NCBI GenBank assembly: GCA_965221075.1
Contig: OZ244865.1
Span: 2,914,001 to 2,978,000, forward strand
Reading direction: 5' to 3'
Source of the DNA: UBA2970 sp965221075
GTDB taxonomy: Bacteria; Verrucomicrobiota; Verrucomicrobiia; Limisphaerales; AAA164-E04
DNA length: 64,000 nucleotides
In this document: one piece after another, positions 41,953 to 51,001 of the stretch
Position numbering within the stretch: position 1 is the stretch's first letter
Layout of the letters: each line of letters begins with the position of its first letter
Notes under the pieces: model-generated
Databases searched by the model: none
Told to the model about the DNA's origin: nothing
The model's input: only the letters and a program-made list of their open reading frames with translations
Position numbers and translations under genes: made by a program

Positions 41953-44586
41953 TCAGAACTGGTAGATCGCCCTGATGCGGTAGAAGCCCCCGTTGTAGCC
42001 GTAGGGGGAGGTCTCGGGCCAGAGGGATCCCAGGAACCTGGTGGCGTCGGGATTGATGGAGGACGGATAGGTGTCGAGCAGGTTGTCGACTCCGGCCGCC
42101 AGGCGCAGGCCGTTGCCGAAGTCGCGCTCGATCTCCAGGTCCACCAGCATCCGGGCAGAGGCCTCGGTCAGGAACACTCCCGCCGCGTACTCCACGAAGC
42201 CGCCGTAGTAGCGCAGGCGCGGAAGGAGGATGCGCCAGGAACCCAGCTGGTGGCTGGCCGAGAAGGTGAAGCGGCTGCGGGGCAGGGCCTTCTCCAGCTG
42301 GTGTATCCTCATGTCGTTGACGAAACGCCCCGCCCGGTCCACCCGGGTGGAGTTGAAGTTTGCGGCCAGGGTCAGGAGCGACTCTCCCAGCGAATGCTGC
42401 AGGGGGTGGAGGGCCACCAGGTCCACTCCCTGGGTGGTGGTGTCGAAGTCGTTGCTGAACCATCGGACGTACTCGTAGCCCAGGGGATTGGGAACGGGGT
42501 TGCCGTCGGCATCCTCGGCCGGCCAGTCCGATTCCGAGGTGAGAGTGATCCGGTCCTTGACGCTGATGTGGTAGTAGTCGAGCGTCAGCTCCAGATCCCC
42601 GAAGGCCAGCACCACCCCCGCCCCCACCTGGAAGGCGGTCTCGGGCTGCAGGGGGCGGGCGTCGGGAAAGGCTCCTGCGGGCAGCTCCTCCACCGGCAGG
42701 GTGGCGTTCTCGACCAGATCGATCGATCCGTCGGGAAGGGTCTGGGAATAGGTGGACTCGTTCCGGACGCTGGCCTGGCCCAGGGTGGGCGCACGGAAGC
42801 CGGTGCCCACCGATCCGCGCAGGGCCACCTGCCGGCCGGCCTGCCAGCGCCCCGTCAGCTTGCCGTCCAGCGAGCCCCCGATGCTTCCCTCGTAGCGCTC
42901 GTAGCGGGCGGCCAGGCCGACCAGCAGATCCTCGGTCGCCCGGGTCTCGAGGTCCAGCCAGGCGGCGGCGCTGCCCCGGTCGCTGGTTCCGGCGATGGCG
43001 GGGGGAAAGGCCGGAAATCCGTTGGTGCGCGCTCCGAAGCCCTGCTCCCCCATCCCGCCGGGACGGGTGTCCACCCACCACGAGTACTCGTCCCCCGCCC
43101 CGACGGCGAACTCCTCGACCCGGTACTCGAGTCCGGTCGCGAGGTTCAGCGGCGAGGCCAGCCAGGACAGGTCGAGGGAGCGGGAGATGTCCAGGTTGAG
43201 GATGTAGTCGGTCTCGGTGTAGCTCCCCGGCCGGAAGTCGGTGGGGATCCGGACGGGATCGGAGCGGAAGTCGGGATGGGCCACCAGGTGCGGATTGAGG
43301 GTGTTGCGCATGTAGAACTCGGTGCGGTGCCTGCCGATGCCGGCGCTGGCGTCGTAGCGCCAGCCGCTCTCCAGGACGCCCCGCAGCCCGCCTCCCAGGG
43401 AGATGTCGGTGACCACCCCGCCGTACTTGGGAGTGAAGCCTCCGGGCATCTTCTGGCCGAAGGCGAAGAAGTCGGGATCGGCCGCCACCCGGGCCAGATC
43501 CCCGGGATCGGGAACGAGCGTTCCGTTGGATTCGATCAGGCGGATCACCGGGACCGTGGCCGGATCGGGATCCTCCCGGAGATCGGCGACCCGGATGGTC
43601 TCGCCCAGGATTCCCTGGTAGATCCCGCTGCGGGTGATCGGGTTGCGGTAGTAGAAGCCCCCTTCCACCTTGCGCCGGGAGAACCCCGGGAAGAGGTAGA
43701 GCTCGCTGCTCTCCCCCAGATCCAGGCCCATGTTGCCCAGGGCCTTGATCTCGTACTCCACGTCGGTGTTGCCCCAGACCTGCGCGTAGGGCGTCCGGAC
43801 GAAGGGGCTGATATGGGCGGCTCCGGCGTCGACGAGCGCCTGGGCGTCGGCCCGCTGGGCGCTGCGCACGGTGGACTGCCTTTCGGAGTACTCCACGCTG
43901 AAGTTGGCGAAGCCGTTGATCGCGCCCTGGCGGCGCAGCGGCATGCCGGCGTTGGCGGCCACGGTCCAGGCGGCCCCGTCCCCTTCGTAGTGCTGGCCCC
44001 AGCGGGTCTCCACCCGGCCCCCTTCGGCGTCGTCCTTCAGCACGAAGTTGAGGATCCCGGCCACCGCGTCGGCGCCGTACTGGGCCGTGGCCCCGTCGCG
44101 CAGCACTTCCACGCGCTTGAGGGCGATGAACGGAATCGAGGCGAGATCGGGCCCCTGGGCGCCGTCGTTGACTCCCCCGCCCCAGAAGGCGATCACCGAG
44201 GCCCGGTGCCGCCGCTTTCCGTTGATCAGCACCAGGGCGGCGTCGGAGGGAAGCCCCCTCAGGTTGACCGGACGCACCAGCGAGGCCGCGTCGCTGATCG
44301 GCTGCTCGTTGACGTTGAAGGAGGGGACGCTCTGCGACAGCTGGGAGGCCAGGTCGGTGAAGCCCGAGGAGGCGAGGGTTCCGCTCCCGATCACGTCCAC
44401 CGGAACCGCCGACTCCTTCTGGGAACGGTCCGGTGTGCGCGAGCCCACCAGGAGGGCGCCCTCCAGGGCAGCTTCCACCTCCCCTTCCTGCCCGGCGGCC
44501 GGCAGGGCCGGAGCCAGGGCGGCCAGGGCCGCCGCCAGTCCCGGGAGAAGCCCTTCCGACGGTTTCCGTCTCCGCATCCGCTTCAT
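41953..44586 (-). CDS. TonB-dependent outer-membrane receptor
   Basis: Outer-membrane active transporter, 877 aa. Start at 44586 gives a signal peptide (GLLPGLAAALAALAPALPAAGQ). The plug domain shows SAVPVDVIGSGTLASSGFTDLASQL, VNLRGLPSDAALVLINGKRR and VEVLRDGATAQYGADAVAGILNFVLK; the rest is a 22-strand type barrel ending in YNGGFYRIRAIYQF, with the terminal aromatic for BAM insertion. A TonB box is not clearly visible. Substrate unknown (iron complexes, vitamin B12, or sugars). It is divergent from a DUF4202 gene, 116 bp apart. Confidence 0.95.
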   Translation of the reverse strand: MKRMRRRKPSEGLLPGLAAALAALAPALPAAGQEGEVEAALEGALLVGSRTPDRSQKESAVPVDVIGSGTLASSGFTDLASQLSQSVPSFNVNEQPISDAASLVRPVNLRGLPSDAALVLINGKRRHRASVIAFWGGGVNDGAQGPDLASIPFIALKRVEVLRDGATAQYGADAVAGILNFVLKDDAEGGRVETRWGQHYEGDGAAWTVAANAGMPLRRQGAINGFANFSVEYSERQSTVRSAQRADAQALVDAGAAHISPFVRTPYAQVWGNTDVEYEIKALGNMGLDLGESSELYLFPGFSRRKVEGGFYYRNPITRSGIYQGILGETIRVADLREDPDPATVPVIRLIESNGTLVPDPGDLARVAADPDFFAFGQKMPGGFTPKYGGVVTDISLGGGLRGVLESGWRYDASAGIGRHRTEFYMRNTLNPHLVAHPDFRSDPVRIPTDFRPGSYTETDYILNLDISRSLDLSWLASPLNLATGLEYRVEEFAVGAGDEYSWWVDTRPGGMGEQGFGARTNGFPAFPPAIAGTSDRGSAAAWLDLETRATEDLLVGLAARYERYEGSIGGSLDGKLTGRWQAGRQVALRGSVGTGFRAPTLGQASVRNESTYSQTLPDGSIDLVENATLPVEELPAGAFPDARPLQPETAFQVGAGVVLAFGDLELTLDYYHISVKDRITLTSESDWPAEDADGNPVPNPLGYEYVRWFSNDFDTTTQGVDLVALHPLQHSLGESLLTLAANFNSTRVDRAGRFVNDMRIHQLEKALPRSRFTFSASHQLGSWRILLPRLRYYGGFVEYAAGVFLTEASARMLVDLEIERDFGNGLRLAAGVDNLLDTYPSSINPDATRFLGSLWPETSPYGYNGGFYRIRAIYQF

Positions 44587-44702
44587 GGTTCCTGCCTCCG
44601 TTCCGGCACGCTGCGTTCCGCCCGCCGACAGTCGATCATGGAGTCCGTCCCCGCAATGGCGCAAGCTTGCTGCCCCATGCCCGACAGGAACCGACGCCGC
44701 CG

Positions 44703-45344
44703 ATGACCGAGGAGGAGAGGCTGGAGAGGACCCTGGAGGCCTTCGACGCCGCCAACGCCCGGGATCCGAACCTGGAACGGGCCGGCGAAGGGACGGTTCC
44801 CCACGAACTGGCCGACGCCCTTAGGGTGCACCGCTGGGTGCTGCGCCTGGATCCCCAGGCCTCCACGGCCCTGCTGCTGGCCAGCCGGTGCCAGCACCTG
44901 CGGCGCTGGGAGATTCCCCGGAGCAGCTATCCGGCCGGCCGGGCCGGCTACCTCCGCTGGAGGAAGAGGCTCAGGGAATACCATGCCCGGTGCGCCTCGG
45001 ATATCCTCGAGGAGATGGGCTGGCCCGCCGGAGTGGCGGACCAGGTGCGCCAGCTCAACCTCAAGAGCCGGCTGGGCCAGGCCGGCGACATCCAGACACT
45101 GGAGGACGCCCTCTGCCTCGCCTTCCTGGAGTCGGAGTACCCCGCCTTCCTCTCCCGGACCTCCCCCGATCGCATGGCGGGCATCCTGGCCAAGACCTGG
45201 AGGAAGATGTCCCCCCGGGGACGCCGCCACGCCCTGGGGCTACCGCTGGAGGGCCGGGCGAAGGCGCTGCTCGGGGAGGCGCTCGCCTCGGAAGCGGCAG
45301 GAGGCCTGGAAGTGGAACCCCCCCCTGCCGGTCCCGAAGGCTGA
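44703..45344 (+). CDS. DUF4202 family protein
   Basis: Protein of 213 aa. It matches the conserved DUF4202 pattern: RVHRWVLRLDPQASTALLLA, ASRCQHLRRWEIPRSSYP, AGYLRWRKRLREYHA, LNLKSRLGQAGDIQTLEDAL, and ILAKTWRKMSPRGRRHAL. The conserved His, Asp and Glu residues (RVHRW, CQH, E in ILEEMG, LEDALC) suggest an HD-like metal hydrolase fold, but this is inference; no function is known. The gene faces away from the TonB receptor and is followed by 0.5 kb of empty sequence. Often found as a lone housekeeping-like gene. Confidence 0.85.
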   Translation: MTEEERLERTLEAFDAANARDPNLERAGEGTVPHELADALRVHRWVLRLDPQASTALLLASRCQHLRRWEIPRSSYPAGRAGYLRWRKRLREYHARCASDILEEMGWPAGVADQVRQLNLKSRLGQAGDIQTLEDALCLAFLESEYPAFLSRTSPDRMAGILAKTWRKMSPRGRRHALGLPLEGRAKALLGEALASEAAGGLEVEPPPAGPEG

Positions 45345-45871
45345 GCCCTCGGGACCGGAGGCGCCCCCGCCCACGAACGCCGCGGAGGCGCTCTGGACGG
45401 AGCAGGAGTCCGGCAGGCTCCCGGCGTCCGCCGCCGGAATAGGAACGCATGCCGGCGAAGAGCCCGATCCAGCCGGAGCAGGGACACGGACGGCGCAGAA
45501 GCGCGACACAGTCCCCCGGAGCGTGGCCGGCGACAGGCAGCGAAGGAACGGCGCGAGCCGGTCGAGGCGCAAGGTCCGCCGTGGCCAGCACGGGGAAAAC
45601 CCGGATCCGCCTGATCTATCCTTGATCCGGAATCCGAGCAGCTCCTACCTTCCCGCCATCCGGACACGCCCCCGACTGCGGGATCGGCCCGTTCGCGCCT
45701 GAAGCCCGGCCGGGCAGATCCAAGATCCCCAGCGGGGGCGATGCGGTTCAGAAGCCTGTTCCGGTCCGAAGAAGCCTTTCCGACACCTGCCATGGCGGAA
45801 CCGCACCGCACACCGAAGTAGGGCCCCGGACTCCCGCTCCGCCCCGTCCCCTCGCACTCCCGACCGCATCC
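45345..45871. other. Intergenic region before the AgcS gene
   Basis: 527 bp without a supportable gene, tRNA or structured RNA. It is high in GC and contains no sizable inverted repeat with T-tract. The promoter of the symporter should lie here but no hexamer pair stood out. Confidence 0.35.
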
Positions 45872-47767
45872 ATGAGACGCCTCCTTGCGCCGCTTCTTCT
45901 GATCCTCCTCGCCTTCGTCCAGACGGCGTCGGCCCAGGAGGTGCCGAAGTCGATCGACCAGCGGATCGACGACTTGATCGAGCCGGTTGCCGATATGCTG
46001 ATGTCGGTGGTCTTCTTCTCCATTCCCGTTGGAGCGGACATGTCGATCCCGATCGTGCTGATCCTGCTGGCAGGAACGGCCCTCTTCCTCACCGTCTACT
46101 TCGGCTTCGTCAACTGCCGGCTCCTGGGCGTGTCGGTGCGCACCATCCGCGGACGCTACTCGAGCCCCGGCGATCCGGGGCAGATCACCCACTTTCAGGC
46201 GCTGGCGACCGCCCTGAGCGCCACCGTGGGGCTGGGCAACATCGCGGGAGTGGCCATCGCCATCGGCCTGGGAGGTCCCGGAGCGGTCCTGTGGATGGTC
46301 CTGATGGGCTTCTTCGGCATGACCTCCAAGTTCTGCGAGTGCACGCTGGGAGTCCGCTACCGGCGCATCGACAAGGACGGCACGGTCCACGGCGGAGCGA
46401 TGTACTACCTGAGCCGGGGCCTCAGGGAGCGCGGCCTGGAAGGCCTGGGCAGCGTTCTGGCGGCCCTCTTCGCCATCTTCTGCATCGGGGGAGCCCTGGG
46501 GGCCGGCAACATGTTCCAGATCAACCAGAGCAAGGAGCTCTTCAACGAGACCTTCGGGCTGTTCTCGGACCACGGCTGGATCTTCGGGCTGCTGGTGGCC
46601 ATCGCCCTGGGGGCGGTGATCATCGGCGGAATCGTATGGATCGCCCGGGTCACCCAGTTCCTGGTGCCCTTCATGTGCATCCTCTACCTGCTGGCCTCGG
46701 CCACGGTGATCCTGGTCAACATCGCCGATGTGCCCGCCGCCTTCCGCACCATCCTCGACTCCGCCTTCAGCGGGGAGGCGGCCGCAGGCGGAGCGGTGGG
46801 AGCCCTCATCGTCGGCATCCAGAGGGCGGTCTTCTCCAACGAGGCGGGCGTGGGCTCGGCTCCCATCGCCCACTCCTCGGTCAAGACCAGAAAGCCGGCC
46901 AGCGAGGGGCTGGTGGCCCTGCTGGAGCCCTTCATCGACACGGTGCTGGTCTGCACCGCCACCGCCCTGGTGATCGTCCTGACCGGATTTGGAACGGTCA
47001 ACGCCCGGGTGGGCAACAGCCCCCTGGCCGTGCACGACCAGATCGGATCCTCCACCGCCTCCTCGACCATCGAGGCGGGAACCATGGTAACGCTGGACGG
47101 GACAGCCTGGTGCCTGGTCCAGGAAGAGGCAGAGGGCAGCGAGGGGTGGGCCCGGATAGGGGGCTTCCAGGGCCTCGTCAAGAGCCAGGCCATCGCGGCC
47201 GGCCCGGAGAGCTGGACCTACGCCGATGCCACAGTCCCCTTCCTTCCCCAGCCCGGGGCCGAAGAACCCGAGCCGGTTGACCCCCGGGAACTGCGGATCC
47301 TGGAGGCCTGGTTCAGTCTTGTGCCCAAGGACGGCCGGGACATTCTCCATTTCCGGCTCCTCCCGGAGGAAGAATTCCCTATGGTGCAGGGCTCCAACCT
47401 GGGCATCTGGCGGACTTCGCAGGCCTTCCGGTCCACCATCCCATGGTTCCCTCCCCTGTTCTGCTTCATCGTCCTCCTCTTCGCCTTCTCGACCATGATC
47501 TCCTGGTCCTACTACGGCGAGCAGGCTCTCGGCTTCCTGACCGGTAACAATCCGGCAATAGCGAAGGGCTTCCGCCTGCTCTTCTGCGCGGTGATCGTGC
47601 TGGGATCGGCCGGCACTCTGGGCAACGTGCTCAACATCTCCGACGCCCTGTTCTTCTGCATGGTGGCTCCCAACCTGATCGGGGTCTACCTGATGCTGCC
47701 GGTGGTGAAGGAGGAGGTGGCCAGCTACCTGGAGCACTGCGCCCGGATCGACTCGAAGAGGGGGTAG
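45872..47767 (+). CDS. Sodium:alanine symporter (AgcS) family protein with inserted domain
   Basis: Inner-membrane amino acid:Na+ symporter, 631 aa, longer than typical AgcS members (about 450-550). A cleavable signal-like N-terminus (LLAPLLLILLAFVQTASAQE) precedes the usual core: ATALSATVGLGNIAGVAIAIGLGGPGAVLWM, SKFCECTLGVRYR, RAVFSNEAGVGSAPIAHSS, and FAFSTMISWSYYGE. Residues about 376-508 form an insert between two conserved helices, part of which (VTLDGTAWCLVQ... GWARIGGFQGLVKS) looks like a small SH3-type beta barrel. Function of the insert is unknown. Na+ and Ala/Gly specificity is inferred from the family. Confidence 0.93.
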   Translation: MRRLLAPLLLILLAFVQTASAQEVPKSIDQRIDDLIEPVADMLMSVVFFSIPVGADMSIPIVLILLAGTALFLTVYFGFVNCRLLGVSVRTIRGRYSSPGDPGQITHFQALATALSATVGLGNIAGVAIAIGLGGPGAVLWMVLMGFFGMTSKFCECTLGVRYRRIDKDGTVHGGAMYYLSRGLRERGLEGLGSVLAALFAIFCIGGALGAGNMFQINQSKELFNETFGLFSDHGWIFGLLVAIALGAVIIGGIVWIARVTQFLVPFMCILYLLASATVILVNIADVPAAFRTILDSAFSGEAAAGGAVGALIVGIQRAVFSNEAGVGSAPIAHSSVKTRKPASEGLVALLEPFIDTVLVCTATALVIVLTGFGTVNARVGNSPLAVHDQIGSSTASSTIEAGTMVTLDGTAWCLVQEEAEGSEGWARIGGFQGLVKSQAIAAGPESWTYADATVPFLPQPGAEEPEPVDPRELRILEAWFSLVPKDGRDILHFRLLPEEEFPMVQGSNLGIWRTSQAFRSTIPWFPPLFCFIVLLFAFSTMISWSYYGEQALGFLTGNNPAIAKGFRLLFCAVIVLGSAGTLGNVLNISDALFFCMVAPNLIGVYLMLPVVKEEVASYLEHCARIDSKRG

Positions 47768-47879
47768 GCCAGGCAGGGGACCTCCAGGGCAGCCGGATCG
47801 AGAAGCCCCCCCAACGGGCATGCCGGCCCGTCTCCGCGGATCAGGACGGTCGGCGGCGCTGGAGGCAGCCGGACCTGGT

Positions 47880-47910
47880 AAAAAAGCGCAGGAAGGATCC
47901 CGCTTCCTGG
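47880..47910 (-). terminator. Rho-independent terminator of the aminotransferase-ksgA-Nudix/ROK-rhomboid run
   Basis: On the minus strand CAGGAAG-CGGGATC-CTTCCTG (47910-47890) makes a perfect 7-bp stem, followed by CGC and then seven T (47886-47880), just after the rhomboid stop. Confidence 0.75.
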
Positions 47911-47922
47911 AAGGGCGCGGCG

Positions 47923-48780
47923 CTAGGCGCCTCCCAGGGCCAGATGCCAGCTCAGCAGAAGCAGCCCCAGGGCCGCCAGGCCGCACGCCAGGCTGCAGCG
48001 GGCCTCCTGCAGGGCGGCCGTGCCGAACCGGCCCATGACGGCCCCCAGGGCCAGGCCGGTGAGGAATCCCCCCATGTGCGCCCAGATGTCGGAGTCGGGA
48101 TCGAAGCCCAGCAGGGCGAAGATCATCAGCGCCGCGCAGAGGCCGGAGGCGGCCACGCGCATCGACCTCGGATCCCGGCCCACCCAGGCGGCCGCCAGGG
48201 GCGCGAGCATGCCCAGGGCCCCCATCACGCTGCCCGAGGCGCCCAGCCCCAGGTAGGGCTCCCGGTGCATCGCCAGCCCCACCAGGTTCCCCCCCACCCC
48301 GCACAGCAGGATGCCCAGCAGTCCCGCGCCGATCCCGAAGCGCCCCATCGCCAGGGCGAATAGGACCCAGCCGAAGGAGAGGTTGGAGGCCAGGTGGGCC
48401 AGATCCCCGTGGAGCATGGTGGCGGTGAGGACGAGCCACCACTGGCCCTCCAGCGCCGCCTGGCTGTCCAGGATCCCCTGGTCCTCGATCCCGGGAAAGC
48501 GGTAGGAGAGGTAGAAGAAGGCCGCGAGCAGGACGCACCACAGGGCGCTGCTTGCGCCGCGGAACTCGGGAGCGGGAAAGGCCGGCCGATCCAGGGGGGT
48601 GCGGTTCTCGCCGCGGAAGCGGCCGACCGTCTCCCGGGCCAGGTCGCCGTCGGCTCCGGAGACCACCAGGTAGTAGCGGTCGGCCCTGTGGATCTCGTGG
48701 GGGATGGACTGGCTGGCCAGGGCCAGGCTGCAGTCGAGGGCGTCCCTCCGGCAGCGCATGGGGAGGTACTCCAGGTCCAT
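47923..48780 (-). CDS. Rhomboid-family intramembrane serine protease
   Basis: Integral membrane protease of 285 aa. A soluble N-terminal domain of about 70 residues (EIHRADRYYLVVSGADG, DUF2007-like) precedes six predicted helices. Catalytic Ser is S182 in GLGASGSVMGALG, catalytic His is H235 in WAHMGGFLTGLALG, and the HGDLAHLASN motif (H124 to N133) provides the oxyanion helix. It would cleave transmembrane segments of other membrane proteins. The ATG overlaps the Nudix/ROK gene stop (ATGA), so it is translationally coupled and last in a four-gene run. Confidence 0.92.
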   Translation of the reverse strand: MDLEYLPMRCRRDALDCSLALASQSIPHEIHRADRYYLVVSGADGDLARETVGRFRGENRTPLDRPAFPAPEFRGASSALWCVLLAAFFYLSYRFPGIEDQGILDSQAALEGQWWLVLTATMLHGDLAHLASNLSFGWVLFALAMGRFGIGAGLLGILLCGVGGNLVGLAMHREPYLGLGASGSVMGALGMLAPLAAAWVGRDPRSMRVAASGLCAALMIFALLGFDPDSDIWAHMGGFLTGLALGAVMGRFGTAALQEARCSLACGLAALGLLLLSWHLALGGA

Positions 48781-50159
48781 CAGGCGCGTGCCCGGAAGGC
48801 GCTGAGGGCCGCGCCGAAGGCGCCGGCCATGTCCCCCAGCCGGGCGGGCAGGACCGGCACCCGGTCCCTGGAGACCATCCATTCCCTCTCCTCCAGATAG
48901 CGGTCCAGGAGCGGGAACAGATCGTCCCCCGCCCGGGCGACGCCCCCTCCGACCACCACCGCCTGGGGATCGAGCAGGTTGATCAGGGAGACGATGCCGC
49001 AGGCCAGGCCGAGGACCGACCGGCGCCAGACCTCCGACGCGTGGGCGTCTCCCCGGCGCACGGCCCCGATCAGGTCCCGGGTGGCGGAGAACCGCCCTCC
49101 GGAGCGCTGCGAGAGGCTGCAGTTGCCGATGGCCATCTCCAGGCTTCCCGGAGTGCGGCAGATGTCGGCCGGTCCGTCCGGATCCAGCGACATGTGCCCC
49201 GCGTGGCCGGCCCGGCCCCGGGCTCCCCTGAGGATGCGGCCATCGACCATGGCGGCCCCGCCCACTCCGGTTCCCAGGCTCAGGAACACGACATGGGAGA
49301 GGCCGCGGGCGGCCCCCCTCCACGCCTCTCCGGCCAGCGCCGCCTGGGCGTCGTTGAGGACATGCACGGGGCGCTCCAGCCTCCGGCTCCAGTCGAGCCC
49401 CACCAGCCCCTCCAGCCGCCCCGGCATGTGGGCGATGGAGCGGGCGTCGCCGGCGGCCAGGCCCGGAGCCGCCAGGCCGCAGCTCTCCAGCCGGGGGAAG
49501 GAGAGGGAGTCCGCCTCCGCCGCAAGCTCCCCGACCAGGCCCGCGAAGTCCTCCCCGGGAGCGAACTCCCTGCGGCGGGACCAGAGCTCCTCCCCCCACT
49601 GGTCCAGGACCGCCGCCTTGACGCTGGAGCCGCCCAGATCCATCCCCAGAAGGCTCGCCGGGCTGCGGTAGCGCCGCCACACCAGCCGGAAGGCGGGAGC
49701 GAATCCGCCCGGATCGCCGGAGATCCGCTGGTCCACCCTCCGGGGTGAGAACCAGGCTCCCTCCGAGATCTCCCCGGGGTCCAGGTCGAAGGGGCCCTCG
49801 GCGAAGCACCGGTAGGCCTGCACGAACTCCATGCCCGTCCCGGGGCAGGCGTCCAGCCGGAAGAGGTCCTCGGGGGGCCCGGAAAGCTCCAGTCCGATCT
49901 CCTCGCGTCCCTCCCGCAGGACGCAGTCCCCATAGCTCTCGCCGACGTCCACATGGCCCGAGACCGAGGAGTCCCACAGCCCGGGGCTGGTGTCCTTGGC
50001 GGGGGACCGCTTCTGCAGGAACACCTCCCCCGCCTGGTTGAAGACCAGCAGGTGGACGGCGCGGTGCCTGAGGCCGCGCCGGTGGATCTCGGAGCGGGGC
50101 GCCCTGCCGACCACCCGGTCGCGCTCGTCGACCACGTCGAAGATCTCGTCCATTCTCAC
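48780..50159 (-). CDS. Nudix hydrolase-ROK kinase fusion
   Basis: Protein of 459 aa with two enzymes in one chain. Residues 1-165 are a Nudix domain of the IPP-isomerase/YfcD-like type; the Nudix box spans about 68-90 and matches G-x5-E-x7-REUxEExGU. Residues about 170-459 are a ROK-family sugar kinase/repressor fold: LLGMDLGGSSVKAAVLD (phosphate 1), VFLSLGTGVGGAAMVDG (phosphate 2). The zinc-binding CxCGxxGCxE motif is reduced to DICRTPGSLE (about 332-341), a variant that needs no zinc. Start could be GTG 50159, which overlaps the ksgA stop (GTGA), or ATG 50153. Frame is intact, so this is a real fusion and not a sequencing artefact. Confidence 0.88.
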   Translation of the reverse strand: MRMDEIFDVVDERDRVVGRAPRSEIHRRGLRHRAVHLLVFNQAGEVFLQKRSPAKDTSPGLWDSSVSGHVDVGESYGDCVLREGREEIGLELSGPPEDLFRLDACPGTGMEFVQAYRCFAEGPFDLDPGEISEGAWFSPRRVDQRISGDPGGFAPAFRLVWRRYRSPASLLGMDLGGSSVKAAVLDQWGEELWSRRREFAPGEDFAGLVGELAAEADSLSFPRLESCGLAAPGLAAGDARSIAHMPGRLEGLVGLDWSRRLERPVHVLNDAQAALAGEAWRGAARGLSHVVFLSLGTGVGGAAMVDGRILRGARGRAGHAGHMSLDPDGPADICRTPGSLEMAIGNCSLSQRSGGRFSATRDLIGAVRRGDAHASEVWRRSVLGLACGIVSLINLLDPQAVVVGGGVARAGDDLFPLLDRYLEEREWMVSRDRVPVLPARLGDMAGAFGAALSAFRARA

Positions 50160-51001
50160 TCTCCTTCTCCGGGGGGGGCGGGCAGCATGCGGGCCAGGGC
50201 GGCGAAGGTCTCCGGCGCCAGCGTCTCGGCCCGGCAGCGCGGGTCGATGCCCAGCCTCCGGAAGCTCTCCCCGAGAAGGCCGGGATCCCAGCGGGCCCGC
50301 AGCAGGCCGAAGAGGATCTTGCGCCGCTGGCCGAAGCCCGTCCGGGCCAGGAGCAGGTAGGCGTCCTTGAGCGCGTGCTCCGCCAGGGGCCGCTCCCGGC
50401 GCTCCAGGACCAGGCAGGCGGACTCCACGTCGGGCCGGGGAAAGAAGCAGGAGGCCGGGATCCGGAGGGACCTCCCGGGACGGTACGCCCTCTGGACGAT
50501 CAGGGAGAGGATCCCGTAGCCGGGGCTGCCGGCCCCGGCCGCCATCCTCTCCCCCACCTCCCGCTGCAGGGTCGCCGCCATCAGCACGGGCGGATGCTCC
50601 ATCAGCGCCAGCTCGCAGACCAGGGAGGATCCCACCGAGTAGGGAAGGTTGGCCACCAGCTTCCAGCGGCTCCAGTCCCGGCGGCCGGGCCCCCGCAGGT
50701 AGTCCAGCGCGTCGCCGTGGCGCAGCTCCAGCGCCTCCCCGGCGGGAATGAGCCCCTCCAGGGCCGCCACCAGCCTCCGGTCCTTCTCGATGGCCAGCAC
50801 CCGGGCCCGGCGGGCGAGCAGCTCCCGGGTCAGGGGGCCCAGCCCGGGACCGATCTCCAGCACCCGGTCGCCCGGGGCGATCCGGGCCAGGTCGGCGATC
50901 CGCTGGATCTGGTTGCGGTCGCAGAGGAAGTTCTGCCCCAGCGAGCGGGTCAGGCGGATCCCCGACTCGCGCAGCACGCGCCGCATCTCGGTGATCGTCA
51001 T
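50156..51001 (-). CDS. rsmA: 16S rRNA (adenine1518/1519-N6) dimethyltransferase
   Basis: KsgA/RsmA, 281 aa, dimethylates two adenines in helix 45 of 16S rRNA during 30S maturation. SLGQNFLCDRNQIQRI, the SAM loop DRVLEIGPGLGPLTREL (about 45-61), the catalytic NLPYSVGSSLV, and FFPRPDVESA are all diagnostic. The ATG overlaps the aminotransferase stop (ATGA) and its own stop overlaps the Nudix/ROK start. Length is typical. Confidence 0.96.
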   Translation of the reverse strand: MTITEMRRVLRESGIRLTRSLGQNFLCDRNQIQRIADLARIAPGDRVLEIGPGLGPLTRELLARRARVLAIEKDRRLVAALEGLIPAGEALELRHGDALDYLRGPGRRDWSRWKLVANLPYSVGSSLVCELALMEHPPVLMAATLQREVGERMAAGAGSPGYGILSLIVQRAYRPGRSLRIPASCFFPRPDVESACLVLERRERPLAEHALKDAYLLLARTGFGQRRKILFGLLRARWDPGLLGESFRRLGIDPRCRAETLAPETFAALARMLPAPPGEGE

